From: Clostridia bacterium
Lineage (GTDB): Bacteria; Bacillota; Clostridia; Lachnospirales; Lachnospiraceae
Assembly: GCA_003249225.1 (NCBI GenBank)
Contig: QKJQ01000016.1
Location: 1 to 64,000 of the forward strand
Length of the DNA: 64,000 nt
Direction: 5' to 3'
In this document: piece after piece, positions 35,512 to 44,817 of the stretch
How positions within the stretch are numbered: the first letter of the stretch is position 1
Layout of the letters: the number at the start of each line of letters is the position of its first letter
Translations under genes and position numbers: made by a program
The notes under the pieces: model-generated
What the model saw: the letters and a program-made list of their open reading frames with translations, nothing else
Told to the model about the DNA's origin: nothing
The model's database searches: none

Positions 35512-37110
35512 CTACTTATGGGGACGTTGATAAATGCTACTTTGTATCTTTGCACCACCAAGCGAGGAAAGTACCAGATCGCCGCTTGAAACAAAGGCGG
35601 TGCTGTCTGTCTGTCCGGCCAGAGTACTTGGAATGGAGCCATCAAGCTGACCGCGCAGGCTTTGTGCACGAAGTTCGCAGAATGTAATCAAAGAATCAGC
35701 ACCAAGGGAGAATTCATCAACGGTACAAAAGGAGGTGGGATCTTGTTCAACATAGGGTTCTATCATCTCTTTTGTGGATTCAATAAGACTTGAGACAGAA
35801 CCATTTTCAAAGTAATTGCTCAGGAATTCATCAAAGAGCTCGTGATACTGTTCAAGATAGGCATCGTTCGATAAAAGGACATACAGAAGCGGCCGGTCTT
35901 CCAGCATGGTACCGTCGACAGGAGTATCCATCGGGTAATTTATATAAAGTTCTGCGGTATTCTCGGTTTCTCCACGAAGTTTTCCCGGTTGCATAAGTTC
36001 ACCGATGGAAAACCCGCCAAAGGCAAGATTATAATCCCAGGCGATCATGGCAAGCTGTCCCTTGTCTTCATAAAGATAATAATTATGAAGCATCGGACCG
36101 GTGTAACTGTCAAAATTGCAGACAAAATTATGAACCACAAAGTAGCGCAGAATTTCATCTGTATTCAAGACCTGATCAAGATCCTCCTCTGCATTCATTT
36201 TACGGATGGCATCAATCAGACGGAGCTTATCTTCTTCGTCCACATCCGTTACGGCCTCATCAAAAATATGCGGATAACGGATAATCTCATCACCAAGGTA
36301 TTTCAGAGCCACATCATCAGCAGAGGAGTTGCTTAAGTCATTGGATTCCTCTTGCAGACCGACTATGGTATGTTCGGGGAGCACTTCGTCAAACGGTGCC
36401 GTGGTCACTTCGGCCAGATCACTGATTGTTTCAGAAGGATCTTCCTTTGGTAGCAGGGCATTGCCGTTTTTTAATACGCCGTCGGATGTTTCCGGTTTAT
36501 AAAGGGAACCGGTATCCGTGTCAAATGTCCGGTCAAGGAAGGAATCTTCAATGCCTTCCACCGCAAGATACAGACCGAAATCTTCTCCGTTTACTGTGAT
36601 GTAAATATAACTGCAAAGCGGAGCAAAAGCTCCCATATCATTCATGAGTGTATAGCTGAGGAAATCCTTCATATAGGTATTATCCTGAATGATATTATTC
36701 AGGGACAGCTTATCAAGTCCCCAACAGGATTCGCCGTCCTTGTAATGATCGAATTCGAGCTTGAAGCTGTAGCGCATTGAACCCATAGAGACTACCTCTG
36801 ACAGTGAGGAGTTGCCTTTGGCACGAAGTCCTACGGACTCAAAGGCAGTACCATCAATAACAACATCGCAGGGAACATATTCTTTATCCACAGCATTTGC
36901 CAGCAGATATTCCCAGTTGTCCTCTGAAATCTGAATATCCAGGGTGTGGACCCGGTCACTTTGGAATAAAGTGGTTTCATATTCGGGAACCTGACTGCTT
37001 TCTGACTTTGTGGATGTCTGAGTATGAGCGGTAAATATAAAAAGAATGGCGGCAGCAAGAAGAAGCACTAGAATAGCTAAAAGAAAAGGAAAAATGATTT
37101 TTTTGAACAT
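35512..37110 (-). CDS. CotH-family (kinase-like) membrane-anchored protein
   Basis: Protein of 532 residues with one N-terminal transmembrane segment (about 5-27) and an extracytoplasmic CotH-like domain. Diagnostic patterns: L-R-A-K-G-N-S-S (about 92), W-G-L-D-K-L-S-L-N-N (about 126), and near 340-360 L-H-N-Y-Y-L-Y-E-D-K-G-Q-L followed by A-W-D-Y-N-L-A-F-G, resembling the metal- and substrate-binding part of CotH kinases. CotH proteins phosphorylate spore coat proteins; family members also occur in non-spore surface and cellulosome contexts. Here the neighbours are glycoside hydrolases, so a surface role is as likely as a spore role. Confidence 0.8.
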   Translation of the reverse strand: MFKKIIFPFLLAILVLLLAAAILFIFTAHTQTSTKSESSQVPEYETTLFQSDRVHTLDIQISEDNWEYLLANAVDKEYVPCDVVIDGTAFESVGLRAKGNSSLSEVVSMGSMRYSFKLEFDHYKDGESCWGLDKLSLNNIIQDNTYMKDFLSYTLMNDMGAFAPLCSYIYITVNGEDFGLYLAVEGIEDSFLDRTFDTDTGSLYKPETSDGVLKNGNALLPKEDPSETISDLAEVTTAPFDEVLPEHTIVGLQEESNDLSNSSADDVALKYLGDEIIRYPHIFDEAVTDVDEEDKLRLIDAIRKMNAEEDLDQVLNTDEILRYFVVHNFVCNFDSYTGPMLHNYYLYEDKGQLAMIAWDYNLAFGGFSIGELMQPGKLRGETENTAELYINYPMDTPVDGTMLEDRPLLYVLLSNDAYLEQYHELFDEFLSNYFENGSVSSLIESTKEMIEPYVEQDPTSFCTVDEFSLGADSLITFCELRAQSLRGQLDGSIPSTLAGQTDSTAFVSSGDLVLSSLGGAKIQSSIYQRPHK

Positions 37111-37280
37111 AGGTACCTCTTTCTATTGAAAACAGTGTATATCGTATTCGAATTACAGTCTGGCGAAGGAATGTCATCTTATTCACGAACGGACTTTACT
37201 TAGGAACATAAAATAAGAATATCTTCTGCATACTATTATAGGTTCATTCTGTGAAGAGTTTGTGTCGTTTACGAAAGAAG

Positions 37281-37324
37281 AAAACACCTCATTCTGCTGT
37301 AAATATACAGAACGAGGTGTTTTG
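37281..37324. terminator. Bidirectional-type terminator between the GH43 and CotH genes
   Basis: AAAACACCTC (37281-37290) pairs with GAGGTGTTTT (37314-37323), with an inner CTGT/ACAG stem. On the minus strand it follows the galactanase gene and precedes the CotH gene. The rest of 37111-37463 holds no supported gene. Confidence 0.8.
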
Positions 37325-37463
37325 TCTATGTTTACTGATCGGTATGGATTTATAGAAGGATGTAGTTCTTGTAATAAAATGATACAAAGGACAAAAGATT
37401 CTATGCTTCCTTCTTATAGGAACAAACATGTTTCTGCTATGCAGCATAAGGTACCATTAATGC

Positions 37464-40244
37464 TTATTGCCCGTAGACCTTAACTTCATAAAGCTGCGGC
37501 GTATACCAGCTGTTGGTCGGGTTGTTCCAAGGAACGGATTGGTTGATTTGAATCCTGACATATCTGGCACTGATACCGCCAAGGAAATCGACATTAAACC
37601 CATAGGTGGTGTTATCTGAGTTTATGCGTCGTGCCGTAAAGGTCGAACCATCGTTACTGGTATAAATTGTGTAATATTCAAGTGCTTCCGACCCATTGCA
37701 CAGATACCACGACAACTGGATTTCATTTATCCGGTAAGATGCTCCTAAATCTACTGTCCAGGTGGATGGATAGGTAACTGCACTGGCAACCCATTTGGTA
37801 ATATAATCACCGTCATTCGCCAGACTGGCCGGATAAGAAGAGGCATAACTGGAGGCGGAGGCTGTCTTATCTTCCGAGATATTCGAACCGGAATAAACAT
37901 TGGTTATCGTTCCGGCAGAAGCATTCAGGTCAACGATGCTTGCATAATCAAAGGAAGGGACACCGCTTGTTATGGTGAGCGGAAACCATACAAAATAAAA
38001 GTTCTGATCACCAGTGCCGGGGATACGGTTCCGGTCACTCATCAGCATGTAGGAGGTACCGCTGGTTCCGGAAAGAGTCATCAGCCAGGTGGACTGAGAG
38101 TAAAAGGCAGAGGTGTTTCCAATCGGCTGCATCTCAGTCCAGGAATCAGCATCCGAAGAAGAAAGAGTGGTTGTACAGGTTGAGTATTTTGCCTGATTTG
38201 GATACCAGCCGGCGCAGCCTGAGGTTATGAGGTAATAGGTTCCGTTATCTTTTACGATAGCTGGAGCTTCTCTTCCCGCATACGTTCCGCCGACTGTTTC
38301 TCCACCATAGATATTGTACAGGTGAGTACAGCTAAGGTAATCGGAAGACAGCTGGAAGAGTGAGAGCCGTCCATTGGTAACCGTTGCGGAAATCAGATAG
38401 GCAGTTCCGTCGGTATCCTGATAAAGAGTCATATCTCTGGAATCAAGCCCCCCCGGATTGATGCTCTGATAGTAAGTATAGTCACCGGCCGGTGTATTAC
38501 AATATGCAATACCGACTTTTCCCAAGGTGTAGCTGGTGCTGTCATAATGGAACCAGAGAACGTATTTTCCTGTCGTGGAATTGTAGATAACTTTTGGACG
38601 TTCTACAACACAATTGGTCGTAAGGTCAGCGGCAGCATTTCCATCAGCATCCAGAGAACCTGGTCCAAGGATTGCATTCTGGAAGGTCCAGTGAACAAGA
38701 TCGGTGGAAGAGTAGCAATTCACATAAACGCCAGAATTACCGTACCAGTAATACGTTGAGCCGACCTTAACGATACAGCCGCCTGCAGCATCGATGGGTT
38801 CGCCTTCGGTATCAAGCCATAACTCCCCATTTTGTAAAGTATTTAACGATACGTCGGCAAGATTTTGGATATCATAGGAATTTAAGGCAGCGCCATAAAT
38901 TCGGAAATTGTCGATCTGTCCGGCAAGGTATGGGTCGGCAGAATAAAGTGATTTTCCAATGTAACCAGAAAAGGAAGCAGAGGAGGAATACATAGAGCTT
39001 GGATCCGAGGTAATACCGCTCATCGTGGATATGAGTTCCCCGTCAATATAGAGCTGTTCGGTTCCATCGTCACCGGATATAACAAGAGCGACATTGACCC
39101 AGCTGCCGGTCGGCAGATAAGTGCTGTCACGAACCCCCTGCTCGCCAAGATAGCCGCTGCCGGATGTCCCGTAGGTTGTTATGGCACCGTAGGTCTTGCC
39201 GGCACCATTCTTTGAATTCAGGAAGATATAGGTGCCGCTGTTTGGACCAAGGCCATAAACCCAGGCATTGGTCGATGAAGAAGTCAGATAGATGTCTGCC
39301 AGGATGGTAACGTTATGAACTCCTTTCATAACACCATTTGGTATGGTAACATAGCCATTCGATCCGTTGAGAGAAAGTGTCCCCGAAGAAAAAGCAGCGC
39401 CGCCAGACAACGTTCCGGTAAAACCATTTCCACTCGAGTCAGCAACGGATGAGCCGCTGGTCTCACTGAAATCATACTGAACAAGCAATGATTCTTCTGC
39501 AATCTCTGATGGCGTCAGCGCGTCACTATAGATCCTGAAGTTGTCGATTTTGGCGTTCAGATAACCATCTGTGGAGTATAAGGATTTCCCAATATAACCG
39601 GAGAAGCTTTTTGCGGCATCGTACATGTCTGCGGGATCTTCTGTGATATCGTTATTCGACTGTGTCAGGCTGCCGTTAATGTAGAAGCGTTCGGAATGTG
39701 TATCCTGTGAAATGACAAGAGCTATGCTGGTCCATGCACCGACCGGCAGAGCGGTCAGATTTGTTACACCTTCTTCACTCTGGTATCCATAACCAACGGT
39801 TCCATTCGTTGTTATGGCACCATAAGGATAGCCGGAGCTGTTCTTTGAGTTGACAAAGATATAGGTGCCACTATCTGGCCCAAGGCCGAACACCCAGGTA
39901 TTGGTAGCGGCAGAAGTAATGTACACATCGACCATGATGGTTACATTGTGTACACCATTCATGACCCCATTTGGAATTGTAACATACCCGGAAGAACCGT
40001 TCAGACTGACACAGCTGCCAAGTTTGCCGTCGGTTGACCAGGAGGCTCCGCTCGATAGGGTTCCGGTGTAACCGTTTCCGCTGGAATCGGTTACAGAGGT
40101 GCCACTGGACTGATTGAACAGGTATTCCACCAGAAGGCTGTCATCAACAGAAGCACTGGCTGTTATTTTGTCTGAAAATGCAGGAAAAAACATAAGGAGA
40201 AAAGAAAGGATCAGAAAAACAGAAAGAAATCTTTTGAATCTCAT
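37464..40244 (-). CDS. Secreted GH43_24-like exo-beta-1,3-galactanase with two LamG domains and a C-terminal CBM32-like domain
   Basis: Protein of 926 residues with a signal peptide (1-31). Two similar LamG/concanavalin-like domains (about 35-245 and 250-460) open with L-V-E-Y-L-F-N-Q and L-V-Q-Y-D-F-S-E. The catalytic five-blade propeller (about 470-775) has V-V-E-R-P-K-V-I-Y-N, G-R-E-A-P-A-I and S-Q-S-T, equivalent to the two Glu and the Gln of Clostridium-type GH43_24 galactanases, which lack the usual base Asp. The C-terminal 140 residues are an F5/8-type carbohydrate-binding domain. It would release galactose from the beta-1,3 backbone of arabinogalactan. It lies 95 bases after the GH5 gene on the minus strand. 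Confidence 0.82.
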   Translation of the reverse strand: MRFKRFLSVFLILSFLLMFFPAFSDKITASASVDDSLLVEYLFNQSSGTSVTDSSGNGYTGTLSSGASWSTDGKLGSCVSLNGSSGYVTIPNGVMNGVHNVTIMVDVYITSAATNTWVFGLGPDSGTYIFVNSKNSSGYPYGAITTNGTVGYGYQSEEGVTNLTALPVGAWTSIALVISQDTHSERFYINGSLTQSNNDITEDPADMYDAAKSFSGYIGKSLYSTDGYLNAKIDNFRIYSDALTPSEIAEESLLVQYDFSETSGSSVADSSGNGFTGTLSGGAAFSSGTLSLNGSNGYVTIPNGVMKGVHNVTILADIYLTSSSTNAWVYGLGPNSGTYIFLNSKNGAGKTYGAITTYGTSGSGYLGEQGVRDSTYLPTGSWVNVALVISGDDGTEQLYIDGELISTMSGITSDPSSMYSSSASFSGYIGKSLYSADPYLAGQIDNFRIYGAALNSYDIQNLADVSLNTLQNGELWLDTEGEPIDAAGGCIVKVGSTYYWYGNSGVYVNCYSSTDLVHWTFQNAILGPGSLDADGNAAADLTTNCVVERPKVIYNSTTGKYVLWFHYDSTSYTLGKVGIAYCNTPAGDYTYYQSINPGGLDSRDMTLYQDTDGTAYLISATVTNGRLSLFQLSSDYLSCTHLYNIYGGETVGGTYAGREAPAIVKDNGTYYLITSGCAGWYPNQAKYSTCTTTLSSSDADSWTEMQPIGNTSAFYSQSTWLMTLSGTSGTSYMLMSDRNRIPGTGDQNFYFVWFPLTITSGVPSFDYASIVDLNASAGTITNVYSGSNISEDKTASASSYASSYPASLANDGDYITKWVASAVTYPSTWTVDLGASYRINEIQLSWYLCNGSEALEYYTIYTSNDGSTFTARRINSDNTTYGFNVDFLGGISARYVRIQINQSVPWNNPTNSWYTPQLYEVKVYGQ

Positions 40245-40339
40245 TGTAACCTCCTTATCTGCGCAGTTTTACGCATTGTTAAGTTGTGAACAATACAGCA
40301 TTGTAAGAATATAGACGGAATAACACAATAAAATCTGGA

Positions 40340-41749
40340 TTAAGGCACAACAACAGACCAGAGCTGATTGGAGGAACTGCTGCTGCTCCATTGCCCGCAG
40401 ATCGAACCATTTGTCGTATAACCAAAGCCATCGAGGTACATTCCGGTGCTTCGATTCACAAATTTTACGTAGCTGCCGGAAACGACCTGAGTCCATTGTT
40501 GGTTATAGCTGTTTGTATTGCTCCATTGTCCGGCGACAGATCCATTGGAGGTACGTCCGAGTCCATCCAGGTATAAACCGGTAGCAACATTTTTTATTCT
40601 TACATAGGTACTTCCGGTTCCTTCAATGACCCATTGCTGGTTCGTACTGGAACTGGTACTGTATTGCTTGCAGTCTGAACCGTTCGTTGTGTATCCATAA
40701 CCATCAAGGTACATGCCGGTGGCTGCATTTACAAGTTTGATGTTCTCATCTCCCCATGCATATTTTAGCCGGTCAAGACCGCTTGTATTAGTCACGGAGA
40801 GCGTAATATTTGAGCCGGTGCCACTCTTTGTAGCCAGACTGTAGGTATCGCCATCCCGAAGTCCCGGCCAGTAACAGCTGCCCGCACCCCAGGCGCGTAA
40901 CTGGTTACTGATACCGCGTATATAGCAGACTTCATTATTGCTGCTTGTCTGGTTATAATTCGTTCCGGTCGTCATGGAAGCACCCCATTCTGTCATAACA
41001 ACACGGCTGGAATAGCTGCCGACAATGTTTGCTATGTCAGCCTGCCATCCACCTTCCGTTGTTATTGTCTTCCAGAATGCATAATCGTGGACACCAAGCA
41101 GACAGCTGCTGAGGGCTGAATCGGCGCCAACTGCAGACAGATTCTCTGCATAACCGGAACCATCCAGAATAATTCTTCCATCCGAGATACTGGAGTAGGT
41201 CGACAGCCAGGTCTCATACATCGTACAAAGATTAGCCGCAGTATAACCATAAGGTTCGTTGATTGGTTCAAAGTAGCAGTTACTGTCACTGCCGTATTCA
41301 CTGATTACGGTATCCCACATATCCCAATAAGCTGACATATCAGCCGGTGTTCCCCCGGAAGCAGCCCAGTAGCAGAGAATAACATTTCCCTTGGTCAATG
41401 CCATATCAATAGCGCCGGTGTAAGTACTCCAGTAACCAGAGACGGTAGCCTCATTAATGGGCATACGCACCGTATTGGAACCAAGCAGGCTTACAAATTG
41501 ACCGACAACCCGATCTGCTACTACCGAAGCACTGGAATAAGTATCCGACGAACTCAGTCCTGAAACATAGAGGATTCCTGTTTTAAAGTTATCCTCGGGG
41601 TCAGCCCAGTTAACACCTTTGATGGAACCTGTGGCTGCAGATGCCTCCTGAACATGGAATCCGCTGCTGCCAGAGAATGACAGGCAGATGCTGCTGACAA
41701 TGAGAACGAATGCCAGCAAAAGACGACTTCTTTTTCTTAAAAAATGCAT
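40340..41749 (-). CDS. Secreted GH5-family glycoside hydrolase with C-terminal ricin-type lectin domain
   Basis: Protein of 469 residues. Signal peptide 1-38; GH5-type (beta/alpha)8 catalytic domain about 42-325. F-E-P-I-N-E-P (about 142-148) carries the acid/base Glu and V-V-M-T-E-W-G (about 238-244) the nucleophile Glu. The last 140 residues contain three ricin B (CBM13) repeats, each with a Y/G-M-Y-L-D-G-x-G or L-Y-L-D-G-L-G core and Q-x-W end. The substrate is probably a plant beta-glycan; the adjacent galactanase suggests arabinogalactan or galactan, but GH5 specificity cannot be read here. AGGAGG lies 8 bases before the ATG on the minus strand. Confidence 0.8.
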   Translation of the reverse strand: MHFLRKRSRLLLAFVLIVSSICLSFSGSSGFHVQEASAATGSIKGVNWADPEDNFKTGILYVSGLSSSDTYSSASVVADRVVGQFVSLLGSNTVRMPINEATVSGYWSTYTGAIDMALTKGNVILCYWAASGGTPADMSAYWDMWDTVISEYGSDSNCYFEPINEPYGYTAANLCTMYETWLSTYSSISDGRIILDGSGYAENLSAVGADSALSSCLLGVHDYAFWKTITTEGGWQADIANIVGSYSSRVVMTEWGASMTTGTNYNQTSSNNEVCYIRGISNQLRAWGAGSCYWPGLRDGDTYSLATKSGTGSNITLSVTNTSGLDRLKYAWGDENIKLVNAATGMYLDGYGYTTNGSDCKQYSTSSSTNQQWVIEGTGSTYVRIKNVATGLYLDGLGRTSNGSVAGQWSNTNSYNQQWTQVVSGSYVKFVNRSTGMYLDGFGYTTNGSICGQWSSSSSSNQLWSVVVP

Positions 41750-42270
41750 ACAATATACCTCCTTTTTGAATGGTTAATAGTGACGATTAGCGGCCCTCCT
41801 TTCCTTATATCGTTATGAGGCTGGGCGGTAAGACTTTTTTATCACCACGTAACAACCTCAAATGCAACCGGTTTCATAAAAGAAAATAAAAAAACACGGC
41901 ATGCTTCCTTTACTTTTTTCGCCGTTGAAAGTAAGTGAAGTATCCGTGTCATAATATATGCAGTCATTGGAGTAATGCTTATAGGAAGATCTTTTATAGA
42001 AATATTTTTTAAAGAAAAAAATGGCAGTGGTTGTTTTGTTTTGAATATCACTGCGGATTAAATAAAGTATGACACAGACATTTGGAAAATGCAAGAGAAT
42101 CGTATAAAAACAGGATAATTTCACTATAATAATGAAATAACATAGAAGTGTTCAAGAATTCGACAGGGTTTGTATAAGATATACTATTGAGTGGAGAAAA
42201 GGCATTATGCTATTCTTATAACATAAGTCTGGTATGCAAGTAATACGCAGCAATCGTGATAAGGCAAAGG
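41750..42270. other. Intergenic region between divergent genes
   Basis: Contains the leader and presumably the promoter of the GH5 gene (minus strand) on its left. Short ORFs here lack ribosome sites and conserved features. No tRNA, riboswitch core or terminator was recognised. Confidence 0.4.
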
Positions 42271-42341
42271 TTCAAACTTATTATGCGCAGAAAAATGCGC
42301 AGGATTGTGAGTTAAATATGAAATAAAAAGCGATTTCATAT
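42271..42341 (+). repeat. Leader hairpin element, copy C, not adjacent to a long gene
   Basis: AAACTTATTA, then TGCGCA (42284-42289)/TGCGCA (42296-42301) with a GAAAAA loop, then AGGATTGTGAG and a two-codon frame ATG-AAA-TAA at 42318-42326. A 9-bp hairpin (ATATGAAAT/ATTTCATAT, 42316-42341) overlaps that frame. It lies 102 bases before copy D with nearly identical sequence, so one arose by duplication. Confidence 0.55.
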
Positions 42342-42344
42342 AGC

Positions 42345-42413
42345 AAGTTTGTGCCTCGCGCGTCACCGCTCGTTCAAACTTATTATGCGCAGAAAAAATG
42401 CGCAGGATTGGAG
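42345..42413 (+). repeat. Leader hairpin element, copy D, before the Gfo/Idh/MocA gene
   Basis: A GC-rich 5' part (GTGCCTCGCGCG near 42351) is followed by GCTCGTTCAAACTTATTA. TGCGCA (42386-42391)/TGCGCA (42399-42404) encloses a 7-base loop, then GGATTGGAG serves the ATG at 42419. The 5' part resembles that of copy E at 48130-48160, so the element is about 70-80 bases long. Confidence 0.6.
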
Positions 42414-42418
42414 TAATT

Positions 42419-43381
42419 ATGAAGGTTAGATTTGGTATAATGGGACTTGGAAGTATAGCTCACCGGTTTGCAAAAGTATTGAATACGGTGGAGGGGGTTG
42501 ATCTGGCAGCCGTAGCATCCTCAGATGAGAACAGAGCCAAAATTTTCGCTGAAGCATTTAAAGCAGGAAAATATTACGGAAATTATAATTCTCTTGTCAG
42601 CGACCCGGAGATTGATGTTATCTATATTGCACAGACGCACGACAGACATTATGACCTGATAAAGCTATGTATCGAACATAACAAAGGCATCCTTTGCGAA
42701 AAACCGATGCTGCTGACAAAGGCGGAAGCAGTAGAGATTACGGAACTTGCGAAAAGTAAAAAGGTCCTGTTGATGGAGGCTATGTGGTCAAGGTTTATTC
42801 CTACATTCATCAAAGCAAAGGAATGGGTGCAGAGTGGAAGAATCGGCAAGGTAAAGATGGTTCAGGCATCTTTTTGCTTTAATTTCCCATTCGACCCATC
42901 ACACAGGCTCTATAACCCGGATACAGCAGGCGGAAGTCTATATGATGCAGGAGTATATCCTATTGAGTTTACAACGGGAATGTTAGGGGAATATCCGGAA
43001 GCTGTAAAAGCAACAGCAACCTTTGCTGAAACCGGAGTGGATGATTATGTTGCGATGACCATGAGATTTAAAAGCGGAGCTTTAGCGACCCTTAGCTGCG
43101 GGTTGAGTGCAGGAACCAGCATGGATGCTTTTGTTTATGGTCAGAATGGTTATGTTGTTGTCCGTGGTTTTCTTGGTTCAAAGAAAGCAGAGCTTTACGA
43201 TAAGAACCATCAGTTGGTGGAAACGGCAGAAGCAGAGTTTGAAGATGGATTTCTATATGAAATCAAGGCATTTGCAGAACTTTTCCGGCAAGGAAAAATT
43301 GAGAGTGATGTCATAACCCACCAGGATAATATTGCCACAACAGAAATCTTTGAAGCCGTAATGGAACAGATTAATAGGTAA
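42419..43381 (+). CDS. Gfo/Idh/MocA-family NAD(P)-dependent oxidoreductase
   Basis: Protein of 320 residues. G-L-G-S-I-A-H-R (about 8-15) is the Rossmann glycine motif; C-E-K-P-M (about 91-95) contains the conserved E-K-P with the catalytic Lys; G-G-S-L-Y-D-A-G-V-Y (about 170-179) is the substrate-domain motif with Asp. This fits sugar or inositol dehydrogenases and trans-dihydrodiol-dehydrogenase-like members. The substrate is unknown. ATG 42419 follows GGATTGGAG; the frame extends to 42398, inside the hairpin element, and is rejected as a start. Confidence 0.88.
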   Translation: MKVRFGIMGLGSIAHRFAKVLNTVEGVDLAAVASSDENRAKIFAEAFKAGKYYGNYNSLVSDPEIDVIYIAQTHDRHYDLIKLCIEHNKGILCEKPMLLTKAEAVEITELAKSKKVLLMEAMWSRFIPTFIKAKEWVQSGRIGKVKMVQASFCFNFPFDPSHRLYNPDTAGGSLYDAGVYPIEFTTGMLGEYPEAVKATATFAETGVDDYVAMTMRFKSGALATLSCGLSAGTSMDAFVYGQNGYVVVRGFLGSKKAELYDKNHQLVETAEAEFEDGFLYEIKAFAELFRQGKIESDVITHQDNIATTEIFEAVMEQINR

Positions 43382-43444
43382 AACGCATTGTCTCCTTTTC
43401 GATGTGATCAGGTCACAGTAATGTAAAAGAGATGACTCTTTATA

Positions 43445-43498
43445 TTGACATTCATCGATATGAGTAATATAATAATCAAAAATCGATGAATATCGATG
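43445..43498 (+). promoter_or_regulatory. Consensus sigma-A promoter with ATCGAT-type operator repeats
   Basis: TTGACA (43445-43450), 17 bp, TATAAT (43468-43473): a perfect consensus promoter. CATCGATAT lies in the spacer (43453-43461), and its inverted copy ATATCGATG lies downstream (43490-43498). ATCGAT also pairs with it across GAAT (43482-43497). A strong promoter overlaid by dyads implies repression; no regulator gene is adjacent. Confidence 0.72.
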
Positions 43499-43530
43499 TA
43501 TAAACATACATCAGAAATGGAAGGAAGATT

Positions 43531-44718
43531 ATGCAGAAAAAAGAAAAAATGCTATTAATACTGGGTCTTATGGCTTTCCTGGCCAATGGCGATAATTATG
43601 CCGCTGCTCCTTTGATTATTAAAATTGCAGAAGATTTGTCCCTCACGATAAGTACGGCAGCAATATCTGTTACAGCATACATGCTTGCTTTTGGAGCCTT
43701 TACACTTCTATTTGGACCTTTATCAGACCGTTTTGGTAAGGTCAGAGTCATTAACATAGCGGCTATGGGAACGGCGATTTTCAGTATGCTTGGTGCAGTT
43801 GCCTTTAATCTGCCTTCTCTTATTTTTTTCAGAGCAATGAACGGTGCGTTCGGAGCCGGAATTTTTCCGGTAACGCTGGCATTGGTCGGACAGACCTTTG
43901 ATGATAAGAACAGGCATAGAGCACTTGCAAAAGTTATGGGTATGATGTTTATGGGTGCGGCATCTGCAACCATAATTGGTGGAATACTATCTTACCTTGG
44001 ATCCTGGCGTATGGTTTACTTCTTCTATGGGTTTGCGGAGCTTATCCTTGCGATTGTTATGCAAAAGAGTCTGGAACGTGATAAACCGACCGTTGCAAAG
44101 CTGCATTATATCAATGCATACAAAGGACCGCTGACAAACTTCCAATTCATGAAGATTATTATGTCCGTTTTACTTCTTGGATTTGCAATATTTGGAAGCT
44201 TCACCTATTCTGGTACTTTGTTGACAGAGATAACAAAGTATAATATATTAATAGTTGGTCTTATCCTTTCACTGTTTGGAATCGGAACGGTGGCAGGAGG
44301 AAGAATTGCACCAAAATTAAAAAGTAAGATTGGTCCGGGATTTTTAGGACTGGCGGGTTTTCTTGGTGCAGCTTCGTTATTTGTACTTTCATCATCTGAG
44401 AATGTTGTGCTGCTTGGAGTTGCTTTGTTCATATTTGGTATGGCTTTTATATCGATTCAATCAACCTTTATATCAACGGCACAGGAAAACTTTCCGAAAA
44501 TGAGAGGAACGGTCATGTCGCTGGTGTCGTTTCAGATGTTCATCGGCGGAGCGATCGGTACAAGTTTGAATGGCATGATCATGAAACAGTATGGTACACA
44601 GCAGATTTATTTTAATGCGGCATTTATTCTGCTTTTTGTCGGTATCGTTGCAACACTGATTATTTTTGGTTTTGAAAAACGAAAGCTGAAAACCGTTTCT
44701 GCAGAAAATGATAAATGA
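43531..44718 (+). CDS. MFS transporter
   Basis: Major facilitator of 395 residues with 12 predicted helices. G-P-L-S-D-R-F-G-K-V-R (about 62-72) is the loop 2-3 motif A; the second half shows G-G-R-I-A-P-K-L-K-S as its degenerate counterpart. The size and N-terminal pattern suit drug/H+ antiporters or sugar-efflux (AraJ/YdhP-like) members. Expression should be strong when its operator is free. The substrate is unknown. Confidence 0.85.
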   Translation: MQKKEKMLLILGLMAFLANGDNYAAAPLIIKIAEDLSLTISTAAISVTAYMLAFGAFTLLFGPLSDRFGKVRVINIAAMGTAIFSMLGAVAFNLPSLIFFRAMNGAFGAGIFPVTLALVGQTFDDKNRHRALAKVMGMMFMGAASATIIGGILSYLGSWRMVYFFYGFAELILAIVMQKSLERDKPTVAKLHYINAYKGPLTNFQFMKIIMSVLLLGFAIFGSFTYSGTLLTEITKYNILIVGLILSLFGIGTVAGGRIAPKLKSKIGPGFLGLAGFLGAASLFVLSSSENVVLLGVALFIFGMAFISIQSTFISTAQENFPKMRGTVMSLVSFQMFIGGAIGTSLNGMIMKQYGTQQIYFNAAFILLFVGIVATLIIFGFEKRKLKTVSAENDK

Positions 44719-44817
44719 CCCACCTGGTTTTTCAAATTACAACACAGTTGTACGTTAACCGGCCGCAGAAGCACCGGTTCATGAATGCAGAATGCATTAG
44801 AATTTGGAACCATAAAA

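Noticed and set aside
37262-37483. Short forward frame between the CotH and GH43 genes
   Set aside because: It runs through the terminator hairpin and lacks a ribosome site or known motif.
41842-42124. Short reverse frames upstream of the GH5 gene
   Set aside because: AT-rich, overlapping in two frames, without ribosome sites; likely chance frames.
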